A stretch of 64,000 nt of DNA from Hydractinia symbiolongicarpus (lineage: Eukaryota > Cnidaria > Hydrozoa > Anthoathecata > Hydractiniidae). A program made the translations under genes and the position numbers. The notes under the pieces are model-generated. The model did no database searches. It saw only the letters and a list, made by a program, of their open reading frames with translations, and was not told where the DNA came from. Within the stretch, counting starts at the first letter, position 1, and each line of letters begins with the position of its first letter. This document shows positions 1 to 10,201 of this stretch, piece by piece. Where the stretch lies: positions 2,356,001 to 2,420,000 of the forward strand of contig NC_079887.1 in the NCBI RefSeq assembly GCF_029227915.1, given 5' to 3'.

Positions 1-174
1 TCATTTTTGATGAGACGCTTAATGAAAATGGTTTAATCGCCAGCAAACGAAAACCCGCGATTTCCCGTAAATCCCGGGCTTGGCCCGTATAGTCGAATGT
101 ATACAAAGGAAGTACCCTGTGAGTAAACTCCTTTCCAAAACGATTTTTTAAATTATCTTTTCACCACTAAAACG
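1..174. repeat. Partial monomer at left window edge
   Basis: The window opens at monomer position 30 and runs to position 203. The copy carries CTTAATGAAAATGG, GCCAGC, GTCGAATG and CCCTGTGAG, and it matches the monomer at 2577-2779 with an offset of 2605. The array therefore extends left of the window. Confidence 0.95.
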
Positions 175-1177
175 CATGAGACTTGTAGTTTTCAAAAATG
201 TTTTCATTTTTGATGAGACGCTGAATAAAAGAAGTTTAATCGCCGGCAAATGAAAACCCGCCATTTCCCGTAAACCCCGGACTCGGCCCGTTTAGTAATG
301 AAAGTACCCGGGATGTAAACTCATTTCCCGAACGATTTTTTAAGTTATTATTTCACCACTAAAACCCATGAGACTTGTAGTTTTCAAAAATGTTTTCATT
401 TTTGATGAGACGCTGAATAAAAGAAGTTTAATCGCCGGCAAACGAAAACCTGCGATTTCCCGTAAATCCCGGACTCGGCCCGTATAGTCAAAAGTATACA
501 AAGAAAGTACCCAGGGAGTAAACTCATTTCCCGAACGATTTTTTAAATTATTATTTCACCACTAAAACGCATGAGACTTGTAGTTTTTAAAAATGTTTTC
601 ATTTTTCATGAGACGCTGAATAAAAGAAGTTTAATCGCCGGCAAACGAAAACCCGCCATTTCCCGTAAACCCCGGACTCGGCCCGCATAGTCAAAAGTAT
701 ACAAAGAAAGTACCCAGGGAGTAAACTCATTTCCCGAACGATTTTTTAAATTATTTTTTCACCACTGAAACGCATGAGACTTGTAGTTTTCAAAAATGTT
801 TTCATTTTTGATGAGACGCTGAATAAAAGAAGTTTAATCGCCGGCAAACGAAAACCTGCGATTTCCCGTAAATCCCGGACTCGGCCCGTATAGTCAAAAG
901 TATACAAAGAAAGTACCCAGGGTGTAAACTCATTTCCCGAACGATTTTTAAATTATTATTTCACCACTAAAGCCCATGAGACTTGTAGTTTTTAAAAATG
1001 TTTCCATTTTTGATGAGACGCTGAATAAAAGAAGTTTAATCGCCGGCAAACGAAAACCCGCCATTTCCCGTAAACCCCGGACTCGGCCTGCATAGTCAAA
1101 AGTATACAAAGAAAGTACCCAGGGAGTAAACTCATTTCCCGAACGATTTTTTAAATTATATTTTCACCACTAAAACG

Positions 1178-2576
1178 CATGAGACTTGTAGTTTTCAAAA
1201 TTGTTTTCATTTTTGATGAGACGCTGAATAAAAGAAGTTTAATCGCCGGCAAACGAAAACCTGCGATTTCCCGTAAATCCCGGACTCGGCCCGTATAGTC
1301 AAAAGTATACAAAGAAAGTACCCAGAGTGTAAACTCATTTCCCGAACGTTTTTTTAAATTATTATTTCACCACTAAAGCCCATGAGACTTGCAGTTTTTA
1401 AAAATGTTTTCATTTTTGATGAGACGCTGAATAAAAGAAGTTTAATCGCCGGCAAACGAAAACCTGCGATTTCCCGTAAATCCCGGACTCAGCCCGTATA
1501 GTAATGAAAGTACCCGGGATGTAAACTCATTTCCCGAACGATTTTTTAAATTATTATTTCACCACTAAAACCCATGAGACTTGTAGTTTTTAAAAATGTT
1601 TTCATTTTTGATGAGACGCTGAATAAAAGAAGTTTAATCGCCGGCAAACGAAAACCCGCCAATTCCCGTAAACCCCGGACTCGGCCCGCATAGTCAAAAG
1701 TCTACAAAGAAAGTACCCAGGGAGTAAACTCATTTCCCGAACGATTTTTTAAATAATTTTTTCACCACTAAAACGCATGAGACTTGTAGTTTTCAAAATT
1801 GTTTTCATTTTTGATGAGACGCTGAATAAAAGAAGTTTAATCGCCGGCAAACGAAAACCTGCGATTTCCCGTAAATCCCGGACTCGGCCCGTATAGTCAA
1901 AAGTATACAAAGAAAGTACCCAGGGTGTAAACTCATTTCCCGAACGATTTTTTAAATTATTATTTCACCACTAAAGCCCATGAGACTTGTAGTTTTTAAA
2001 AATGTTTTCATTTTTGATGAGACGCTGAATAAAAGAAGTTTAATCGCCGGCAAACGAAAACCTGCGATTTCCCGTAAATCCCGGACTCAGCCCGTATAGT
2101 AATGAAAGTACCCGGGATGTAAACTCATTTCCCGAACGATTTTTTAAATTATTATTTCACCACTAAAACCCATGAGACTTGTAGTTTTTAAAAATGTTTT
2201 CATTTTTGATGAGACGCTGAATAAAAAAAGTTTAATCGCCGGCAAACGAAAACCCGCCAATTCCCGTAAACCCCGGACTCGGCCCGCATAGTCAAAAGTC
2301 TACAAAGAAAGTACCCAGGGAGTAAACTCATTTCCCGAACGATTTTTTAAATTATTTTTTCACCACTAAAACGCATGAGACTTGTAGTTTTCAAAATTGT
2401 TTTCATTTTTGATGAGACGCTGAATAAAAGAAGTTTAATCGCCGGCAAACGAAAACCTGCGATTTCCCGTAAATCCCGGACTCGGCCCGTATAGTCAAAA
2501 GTATACAAAGAAAGTACCCAGGGTGTAAACTCATTTCCCGAACGATTTTTTAAATTATTATTTCACCACTAAAACG
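1178..2576. repeat. 598 bp trimer, 2.3 tandem copies
   Basis: Monomers of 203, 192 and 203 bp repeat at 1178-1775 and 1776-2373, and a third copy starts at 2374. Markers in order are CAAAATTG; a short copy with ACTCAGCCCG; and CCCGCCAATTCCCG with AAAGTCTAC. The last marker pair occurs at about 1656 and 2254 and I saw it nowhere else. The copies differ by only a few bases. Confidence 0.92.
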
Positions 2577-2988
2577 CATGAGACTTGTAGTTTTCAAAAA
2601 TGTTTTCATTTTTGATGAGACGCTTAATGAAAATGGTTTAATCGCCAGCAAACGAAAACCCGCGATTTCCCGTAAATCCCGGGCTTGGCCCGTATAGTCG
2701 AATGTATACAAAGGAAGTACCCTGTGAGTAAACTCCTTTCCAAAACGATTTTTTAAATTATCTTTTCACCACTAAAACGCATGAGACTTGTAGTTTTCAA
2801 AAATGTTTTCATTTTTGATGAGACGCTGAATAAAAGAAGTTTAATCGCCGGCAAATGAAAACCCGCCATTTCCCGTAAACCCCCGACTCGGCCAGTTTAG
2901 TAATGAAAGTACCCGGGATGTAAACTCATTTCCCGAACGATTTTTTAAGTTATTATTTCACCACTAAAACCCATGAGACTTGTAGTTT

Positions 2989-3010
2989 TCAAAAATGTTT
3001 TCATTTTTGA
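2989..3010. other. Perfect 9-bp dyad with TTTT loop (reference copy)
   Basis: Monomer positions 18-39 read TCAAAAATG, then TTTT, then CATTTTTGA. The two 9-base arms are exact reverse complements around a 4-base loop, so the DNA could extrude a short hairpin or cruciform, or bind a dimeric protein. The perfect form is present in the monomer class with TTTTCAAAAATG. It is weakened in the TTTTTAAAAATG class (outer C-G pair lost), the CAAAATTG class (one mismatch) and the AATATTTTCATATTTG class. The symmetry is seen directly; any role is inference. Confidence 0.8.
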
Positions 3011-3086
3011 TGAGACGCTGAATAAAAGAAGTTTAATCGCCGGCAAACGAAAACCTGCGATTTCCCGTAAATCCCGGACTCGGCCC

Positions 3087-3104
3087 GTATAGTCAAAAGT
3101 ATAC
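3087..3104. other. Second dyad GTATA-N8-TATAC (reference copy)
   Basis: Monomer positions 116-133 hold GTATA and its reverse complement TATAC separated by eight bases, usually GTCAAAAG or GTCGAATG. Its centre lies 96 bp from the centre of the first dyad. The short monomer class loses the right arm through its 11 bp deletion. Monomers with GCATAG or GCATATT have a damaged left arm, and those with GTCCAAAGAATAC a damaged right arm. A five-base arm could arise by chance, so the functional reading is weak. Confidence 0.6.
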
Positions 3105-3174
3105 AAAGAAAGTACCCAGGGAGTAAACTCATTTCCCGAACGATTTTTTAAATTATTATTTCACCACTAAAACG

Positions 3175-4176
3175 CATGAGACTTGTAGTTTTTAAAAATG
3201 TTTTCATTTTTCATGAGACGCTGAATAAAAGAAGTTTAATCGCCGGCAAACGAAAACCCGCGATTTCCCGTAAATCCCGTGCTTGGCCCGTATAGTCGAA
3301 TGTATACAAAGAAAGTACCCTGTGAGTAAACTCATTTCCAAAACGATTTTTTAAATTATCTTTTCACCACTAAAACGCATGAGACTTGTAGTTTTCAAAA
3401 ATGTTTTCATTTTTGATGAGACGCTGAATAAAAGAAGTTTAATCGCCGGCAAACGAAAACCCGCCATTTCCCGTAAACCCCGGACTCGACCCGTATAGTC
3501 AAAAGTATACAAAGAAAGTACCCAGGGAGTAAACTCATTTCCCGAACAATTTTTTATATTATTTTTTTACCACTAAACGCATGAGACTTGTAGTTTTCAA
3601 AAATATTTTCATATTTGATGGGACGCTGAATAAAAGAAGTTTAATCGCCGGCAAACGAAAATCCGCGATTTCCCGTAAATCCCGGACTCGGCCCATATAG
3701 TCAAAAGTATACAAAGAAAGTACCCATGGAGTAAACTCATTTCCCAAACAATTTTTAAATTTTTTTTTCACCACTAAAACGCATGAGACTTGTAGTTTTC
3801 AAAAATGTTTTCATTTTTGATGAGACGCTTAATGAAAGAGGTTTAATCGCCGGCAAACGAAATCCCGCGTTTTCCCGTAAATCCGGGGCTTGGCCCGTAT
3901 AGTCGAATGTATACAAAGAAAGTACCCAGGGAGTAAACTCATTTCCCGAACGATTTTTTAAACTTTTTTTTCACCACTAAAACGCATGAGACTTGTAGTT
4001 TTCAAAAATGTTTTCATTTTTGATGAGACGCTGAATAAAAGAAGTTTAATCGCCGGCAAACGAAAACCTGCGATTTCCAGTAAATCCCGGACTCGGCCCG
4101 TATAGTAATGAAAGTACCCGGGATGTAAACTCATTTCCCGAACGATTTTTTAAGTTATTTTTTCACCACAAAAACT
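3175..4176. repeat. Heptamer-type monomers m3-m7, isolated copy
   Basis: Five successive monomers (3175, 3378, 3580, 3782, 3985) carry, in order, the markers of units 3 to 7 of the 1408 bp heptamer that dominates 31104-36136: GCTTGG with GTCGAATG and CTGTGAG; CGACCCG with TTTATATT; ATATTTGATGGG with CATGGAG; CTTAATGAAAGAGG with ATCCGGGGC; and the short AGTAATG copy. The same order 27 kb away shows that the heptamer predates the current patchwork or moved within the array. Confidence 0.85.
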
Positions 4177-5789
4177 CATGAGACTTGTAGTTTTCAAAAA
4201 TGTTTTCATTTTTGATGAGACGCTGAATAAAAGAAGTTTAATCGCCGGCAAACGAAAACCTGCGATTTCCCGTAAATCCCGGACTCGGCCCGTATAGTCA
4301 AAAGTATACAAAGAAAGTACCCAGGGTGTAAACTCATTTCCCGAACGATTTTTTAAATTATTATTTCACCACTAAAGCCCATGAGACTTGTAGTTTTTAA
4401 AAATGTTTTCATTTTTGATGAGACGCTGAATAAAAGAAGTTTAATCGCCGGCAAACGAAAACCCGCCATTTCCCGTAAACCCCGGACTCGGCCCGCATAG
4501 TCAAAAGTATACAAAGAAAGTACCCAGGGAGTAAACTCATTTCCCGAACGATTTTTTAAATTATTTTTTCACCACTAAAACGCATGAGACTTGTAGTTTT
4601 CAAAATTGTTTTCATTTTTGATGAGACGCTGAATAACAGAAGTTTAATCGCCGGCAAACGAAAACCTGCGATTTCCCGTAAATCCCGGACTCGGCCCGTA
4701 TAGTCAAAAGTATACAAAGAAAGTACCCAGAGTGTAAACTCATTTCCCAAACGTTTTTTTAAATTATTATTTCACCACTAAAGCCCATGAGACTTGTAGT
4801 TTTTAAAAATATTTTCATTTTTGATGAAACGCTGAATAAAAGAAGTTTAAACGCCGGCAAACGAAAACCCGCGACTTCCCGTAAATCCCGGACTCAACCC
4901 GTATAGTCAAAAGTATACGAAGAAAGCACCCAGGGAGTAAACTCATTTTCCGAACGATTTTTTAAAATATTTTTTCACCACTAAAACGCATGAGACTTGT
5001 AGTTTTCAAAAATGTTTTCATTTTTGATGAGACGCTGAATAAAAGAAGTTTAATCGCCGGCAAACGAAAACCTGCGATTTCCCGTAAATCCCGGACTCGG
5101 CCCGTATAGTAATGAAAGTACCCGGGATGTAAACTCATTTCCCGAACGATTTTTTAAGTTATTTTTTCACCACAAAAACTCATGAGACTTGTAGTTTTCA
5201 AAAATGTTTTCATTTTTGATGAGACGCTGAATAAAAGAAGTTTAATCGCCGGCAAACGAAAACCTGCGATTTCCCGTAAATCCCGGACTCGGCCCGTATA
5301 GTCAAAAGTATACAAAGAAAGTACCCAGGGTGTAAACTCATTTCCCGAACGATTTTTTAAATTATTATTTCACCACTAAAGCCCATGAGACTTGTAGTTT
5401 TTAAAAATGTTTTCATTTTTGATGAGACGCTGAATAAAAGAAGTTTAATCGCCGGCAAACGAAAACCCGCCATTTCCCGTAAACCCCGGACTCGGCCCGC
5501 ATAGTCAAAAGTATACAAAGAAAGTACCCAGGGAGTAAACTCATTTCCCGAACGATTTTTTAAATTATTTTTTCACCACTAAAACGCATGAGACTTGTAG
5601 TTTTCAAAATTGTTTTCATTTTTGATGAGACGCTGAATAACAGAAGTTTAATCGCCGGCAAACGAAAACCTGCGATTTCCCGTAAATCCCGGACTCGGCC
5701 CGTATAGTCAAAAGTATACAAAGAAAGTACCCAGAGTGTAAACTCATTTCCCAAACGTTTTTTTAAATTATTATTTCACCACTAAAGCC
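3985..5789. repeat. 1004 bp pentamer, 1.8 tandem copies
   Basis: The first copy is 3985-4988 (192, 203, 203, 203, 203 bp) and the second is 4989-5789, which lacks the fifth monomer. Private markers recur at the 1004 bp offset: CACAAAAACTCATGAG, and GAATAACAGAAG at about 4633 and 5637. The one clear difference is TTCCAG against TTCCCG in the first monomer. The missing fifth unit (4786-4988, with ACTCAACCCG and TACGAAGAAAGCACCC) is the type also used in the 1207 bp hexamer. Confidence 0.93.
4989..5180. repeat. Short monomer class (192 bp), reference copy
   Basis: This is a typical member of the 50 short monomers. It differs from the long class by a net loss of 11 bp after GTATAGT: the 15-base stretch that carries the TATAC box is replaced by AATG, and the following ACCCAGGG becomes ACCCGGGATG. 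The same lesion occurs in nearly all short copies, so it probably arose once and spread. Two subtypes exist, AGTAATG (all copies up to 48618) and AGTAAAG or AGTAAAC (from 49025 on). Nine copies of 193 bp carry one extra C in TTTCCCCAAA. Two of 194 bp (21646, 24255) carry a further base at AACTCTCC. Confidence 0.95.
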
Positions 5790-6601
5790 CATGAGACTTG
5801 TAGTTTTCAAAAATGTTTTCATTTTTGATGAGACGCTGAATAAAAGAAGTTTAATCGCTGGCAAACGAAAACCCGCCATTTCCCGTAAACCCCGGACTCG
5901 GCCCGCATATTCAAAAGTATACAAAGAAAGTACCCAGGGAGTAAACTCATTTCCCGAACGATTTTTTAAATTATTTTTTTACCACTAAAACGCATGAGAC
6001 TTGTAGTTTTCAAAAATGTTTTCATTTTTGATGAGACGCTGAATAAAAGAAGTTTAATCGCCGGCAAACGAAAACTCGCCATTTCCCGTAAACCCCGGAC
6101 TCGGCCCGCATATTCAAAAGTATACAAAGAAAGTACCCAGGGAGTAAACTCATTTCCCGAACGATTTTTTAAATTATTTTTTTACCACTAAAACGCATGA
6201 GACTTGCAGTTTTCAAAAATGTTTTCATTTTTGATGAGACGCTGAATAAAAGAAGTTTAATCGCCGGCAAACGAAAACCCGCCATTTCCCGTAAACCCCG
6301 GACTCGGCCCGCATATTCAAAAGTATACAAAGAAAGTACCCAGGGAGTAAACTCATTTCCCGAACGATTTTTTAAATTATTATTTCACCACTAAAGCCCA
6401 TGAGACTTGTAGTTTTCAAAAATGTTTTCATTTTTGATGAGACGCTGAATAAAAGAAGTTTAATCGCCGGCAAATGAAAACCCGCCATTTCCCGTAAACC
6501 CCGGACTCGGCCCGCATATTCAAAAGTATACAAAGAAAGTACCCAGGGAGTAAACTCATTTCCCGAACGATTTTTTAAATTATTTTTTTACCACTAAAAC
6601 G
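5790..6601. repeat. Run of four near-identical 203 bp monomers
   Basis: Monomers at 5790, 5993, 6196 and 6399 all carry CCCGCC or CTCGCC, GCATATTC and ACCCAGGGAG, and differ at only a few sites (GCTGGC, TTGCAG, AAATGAAAA). This is single-monomer amplification with no higher order. Related copies lie at 11613, 25261, 27067, 29095 and 30901. Confidence 0.9.
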
Positions 6602-7605
6602 CATGAGACTTGCAGTTTTCAAAAATGTTTTCATTTTTGATGAGACGCTGAATAAAAGAAGTTTAATCGCCGGCAAACGAAAACCTGCGATTTCCCGTAA
6701 ATCCCGGACTCGGCCCGTATAGTCAAAAGTATACAAAGAAAGTACCCAGGGTGTAAACTCATTTCCCGAACGATTTTTTAAAATATTTTTTCACCACTAA
6801 AACGCATGAGACTTGTAGTTTTCAAAAATGTTTTCATTTTTGATGAGACGCTGAATAAAAGAAGTTTAATCGCCGGCAAACGAAAACCTGCGATTTCCCG
6901 TAAATCCCGGACTCGGCCTGTATAGTAATGAAAGTACCCGGGATGTAAACTCATTTCCCGAACGATTTTTTAAGTTATTATTTCACCACTAAAACCCATG
7001 AGACTTGTAGTTTGCAAAAATGTTTTCATTTTTGATGAGACGCTTAATGAAAGAGGTTTAATCGCCGGCAAACGAAATCCCGCGTTTTCCCGTAAATCCG
7101 GGGCTTGGCCCGTATAGTCGAATGTATACAAAGAAAGTACCCAGGGAGTAAACTCATTTCCCGAACGATTTTTTAAACTTTTTTTTCACCACTAAAACGC
7201 ATGAGACTTGTAGTTTTCAAAAATGTTTTCATTTTTGATGAGACGCTGAATAAAAGAAGTTTAATCGCCGGCAAACGAAAACCTGCAATTTCCTGTAAAT
7301 CCCGGACTCGGCCCGTATAGTCAAAAGTATACAAAGAAAGTACCCAGGGTGTAAACTCATTTCCCGAACGATTTTTTAAATTATTATTTCACCACTAAAG
7401 CCCATGAGACTTGTAGTTTTTAAAAATATTTTCATTTTTGATGAAACGCTGAATAAAAGAAGTTTAAACGCCGGCAAACAAAAACCCACGACTTCCCGTA
7501 AATCCCGGACTCAACCCGTATAGTCAAAAGTATACAAAGAAAGTACCCAGGGTGTAAACTCATTTCCCGAACGATTTTTTAAATTATTATTTCACCACTA
7601 AAGCC
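6399..7605. repeat. Six-monomer segment, first copy (second at 11613-12819)
   Basis: Monomers at 6399, 6602, 6805, 6997, 7200 and 7403 match those at 11613, 11816, 12019, 12211, 12414 and 12617 at a constant offset of 5214. Marker order is GCATATTC; TTGCAG with GGGTGT; short AGTAATG; CTTAATGAAAGAGG with ATCCGGGGC; CCTGCAATTTCC; and GAAACGCTG with ACTCAACCCG. The segment joins the single-monomer run to the hexamer family. Confidence 0.85.
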
Positions 7606-10201
7606 CATGAGACTTGCAGTTTTTAAAAATGTTTTCATTTTTGATGAGACGCTGAATAAAAGAAGTTTAATCGCCGGCAAACGAAAACCCGCCATTTTCG
7701 GTAAACCCCGGACTCGGCCCGCATAGTCAAAAGTATACAAAGAAAGTACCCAGGGAGTAAACTCATTTCCCGAACGATTTTTTAAATTATTTTTTCACGA
7801 CTAAAGCGCATGAGACTTGTAGTTTTCAAAAATGTTTTCATTTTTGATGAGACGCTGAATAAAAGAAGTTTAATCGCCGGCAAACGAAAACCTGCGATTT
7901 CCCGTAAATCCCGGACTCGGCCCGTATAGTAATAAAAGTACCCGGGATGTAAACTCATTTCCCGAACGATTTTTTAAGTTATTATTTAACCACTAAAACC
8001 CATGAGACTTGTAGTTTTCAAAAATGTTTTCATTTTTGATGAGACGCTGAATAAAAGAAGTTTAATTGCCGGCAAACGAAAACCTGCGATTTCCCGTAAA
8101 TCCCGGACTCGGTCCGTATAGTCAAAAGTATACAAAGAAAGTACCCAGGGTGTAAACTCATTTCCCAAACGATTTTTTAAATTATTATTTCACCACTAAA
8201 GCCCATGAGACTTGTAGTTTTTAAAAATGTTTTCATTTTTGATGAGACGCTGAATAAAAGAAGTTTAATCGCCGGCAAACGAAAACCCGCCATTTCCGGT
8301 AAACCCCGGACTCGGCCCGCATAGTCAAAAGTATACAAAGAAAGTACCCAGGGAGTAAACTCATTTCCCGAACGATTTTTTAAATTATTTTTTCACGACT
8401 AAAGCGCATGAGACTTGTAGTTTTCAAAAATGTTTTCATTTTTGATGAGACGCTGAATAAAAGAAGTTTAATCGCCGGCAAACGAAAACCTGCAATTTCC
8501 CGTAAATCCCGGACTCGGCCCGTATAGTCAAAAGTATACAAAAAAAGTACCCAGGGTGTAAACTCATTTCCCGAACGATTTTTTAAATTATTATTTCACC
8601 ACTAAAGCCCATGAGACTTGTAGTTTTTAAAAATATTTTCATTTTTGATGAAACGCTGAATAAAAGAAGTTTAAACGCCGGCAAACAAAAACCCACGACT
8701 TCCCGTAAATCCCGGACTCAACCCGTATAGTCAAAAGTATACGAAGAAAGCACCCAGGGAGTAAACTCATTTTCCGAACGATTTTTTAAAATATTTTTTC
8801 ACCACTAAAACGCATGAGACTTGTAGTTTTCAAAAATGTTTTCATTTTTGATGAGACGCTGATTAAAAGAAGTTTAATCGCCGGCAAACGAAAACCTGCG
8901 ATTTCCCGTAAATCCCGGACTCGGCCCGTATAGTAATGAAAGTACCCGGGATGTAAACTCTTTTCCCGAACGATTTTTAAAGTTATTATTTTACCACTAA
9001 AACCCATGAGACTTGTAGTTTTCAAAAATGTTTTCATTTTTGATGAGACGCTGAATAAAAGAAGTTTAATCGCCGGCAAACGAAAACCTGCGATTTCCCG
9101 TAAATCCCAGACTCGGCCCGTATAGTCAAAAGTATACAAAGAAAGTACCCAGGGTGTAAACTCATTTCCCGAACGATTTTTTAAATTATTATTTCACCAC
9201 TAAAGCCCATGAGACTTGCAGTTTTTAAAAATGTTTTCATTTTTGATGAGACGCTGAATAAAAGAAGTTTAATCGCCGGCAAACGAAAACCCGCCATTTC
9301 CCGTAAACTCCGGACTTGGCCCGCATAGTCAAAAGTATACAAAGAAAGTACCCAGGGAGTAAACTCATTTCCCGAACGATTTTTTAAATTATTTTTTCAC
9401 CACTAAAACGCATGAGACTTGTAGTTTTTAAAATTGTTTTCATTTTTGATGAGACGCTGAATAAAAGAAGTTTAATCGCCGGCAAACGAAAACCTGCGAT
9501 TTCCCGTAAATCCCGGACTCGGCCCGTATAGTAATGAAAGTACCCGGGATGTAAACTCATTTCCCGAACGATTTTTTAAGTTATTATTTTACCACTAAAA
9601 CCCATGAGACTTGTAGTTTTCAAAAATGTTTTCATTTTTGATGAGACGCTGAATAAAAGAAGTTTAATCGCCGGCAAACGAAAACCTGCGATTTCCCGTA
9701 AATCCCGGACTCGGCCCGTATAGTCAAAAGTATACAAAGAAAGTACCCAGGGTGTAAACTCATTTCCCAAACGATTTTTTAAATTATTATTTCACCACTA
9801 AAGCCCATGAGACTTGTAGTTTTTAAAAATGTTTTCATTTTTGATGAGACGCTGAATAAAAGAAGTTTAATCGCCGGCAAACGAAAACCCGCCATTTCCG
9901 GTAAACCCCGGACTCGGCCCGCATAGTCAAAAGTATACAAAGAAAGTACCCAGGGAGTAAACTCATTTCCCGAACGATTTTTTAAATTATTTTTTCACGA
10001 CTAAAGCGCATGAGACTTGTAGTTTTCAAAATTGTTTTCATTTTTGATGAGACGCTGAATAAAAGAAGTTTAATCGCCGGCAAACGAAAACCTGCGATTT
10101 CCCGTAAATCCCGGACTCGGCCCGTATAGTAATGAAAGTACCCGGGATGTAAACTCATTTCCCCAAATGATTTTTTAAATTATTATTTCACCACTAAAAC
10201 C
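7403..10201. repeat. Hexamer family, diverged left copies with a 598 bp sub-trimer
   Basis: Monomers with GAAACGCTG, AAACGCC and CACGACTTCCCG lie at 7403 and 8610, 1207 bp apart, but the units between them are in a different order from the tandem hexamers at 12414. From 9005 a long-long-short trimer (gggtgt copy; CCCGCC copy; short copy) repeats twice, at 9005-9602 and 9603-10201. Several copies carry CCATTTCCGGTAAAC and CACGACTAAAGCGCAT, the markers of this family. The region looks like an older, rearranged version of the hexamer. Confidence 0.8.

Larger units (their letters stand above)
2972..3174. repeat. Consensus-like long monomer (203 bp), reference copy
   Basis: This copy is close to the apparent consensus and serves as the coordinate reference, with position 1 at the C of CATGAG. 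By my count it has 76 G/C of 203. In order it holds an A/T-tract dyad (18-39), the CGCTGAATAAAAG segment, a GCCGGC hexamer (79-84 approx.), a GC-richer core with TTCCCG, TCCCGG and GGCCCG (about 90-116), a second dyad (116-133), the ACCCAGGGAG segment, a second TTTCCCG near 161, and a run rich in T and A from about 172 to 190. The 203 bp length is not a multiple of three. Confidence 0.95.
1..3260. repeat. 13-monomer repeat, 2605 bp period
   Basis: Monomers at 175, 367 and 570 correspond to those at 2780, 2972 and 3175, all with an offset of 2605. Shared rare variants prove the link: GCCAGC with AAGGAAGTACCCTGTGAG, the TTTAGTAATG short form (289 and 2894), and TTTTTCATGAG (about 604 and 3209). 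The match ends inside the fourth monomer, near 645 and 3250, where CCCGCCATTT changes to CCCGCGATTT. One full period of 13 monomers (ten long, three short) and part of a second are visible. Confidence 0.88.

Noticed and set aside
3087-3104. TATA-type promoter in GTATAC
   Set aside because: It is a constant part of every long monomer and no transcription unit follows it. A/T-rich satellite gives such matches by chance.
3276-3306. CENP-B-box-like site on the minus strand of GTCGAATG monomers
   Set aside because: The reverse complement reads TTCGACTATACGGG. The CENP-B core needs TTCG, four bases, A, two bases, CGGG. Here only three bases separate TTCG from A, so the spacing is wrong. Another partial match, TTCGGGAAATGAG, lacks CGGG.
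4556-4750. Minus-strand frames of 60-120 codons across many monomers
   Set aside because: They are translations of the reverse strand of the satellite. Similarity between them reflects shared repeat sequence, and stops and frameshifts between classes are tolerated freely. I see no promoter, splice sites or known domain.
5791-6394. Plus-strand frames of about 65 codons, e.g. starting ATGAGACTTGTAG, repeated in successive monomers
   Set aside because: Each begins at the monomer phase motif and ends in the T-rich segment of the same unit. 203 bp is not a multiple of three, so no frame continues. They recur wherever a class lacks the usual stop (for example GCATATTC in place of GCATAG) and show no separate coding signal.
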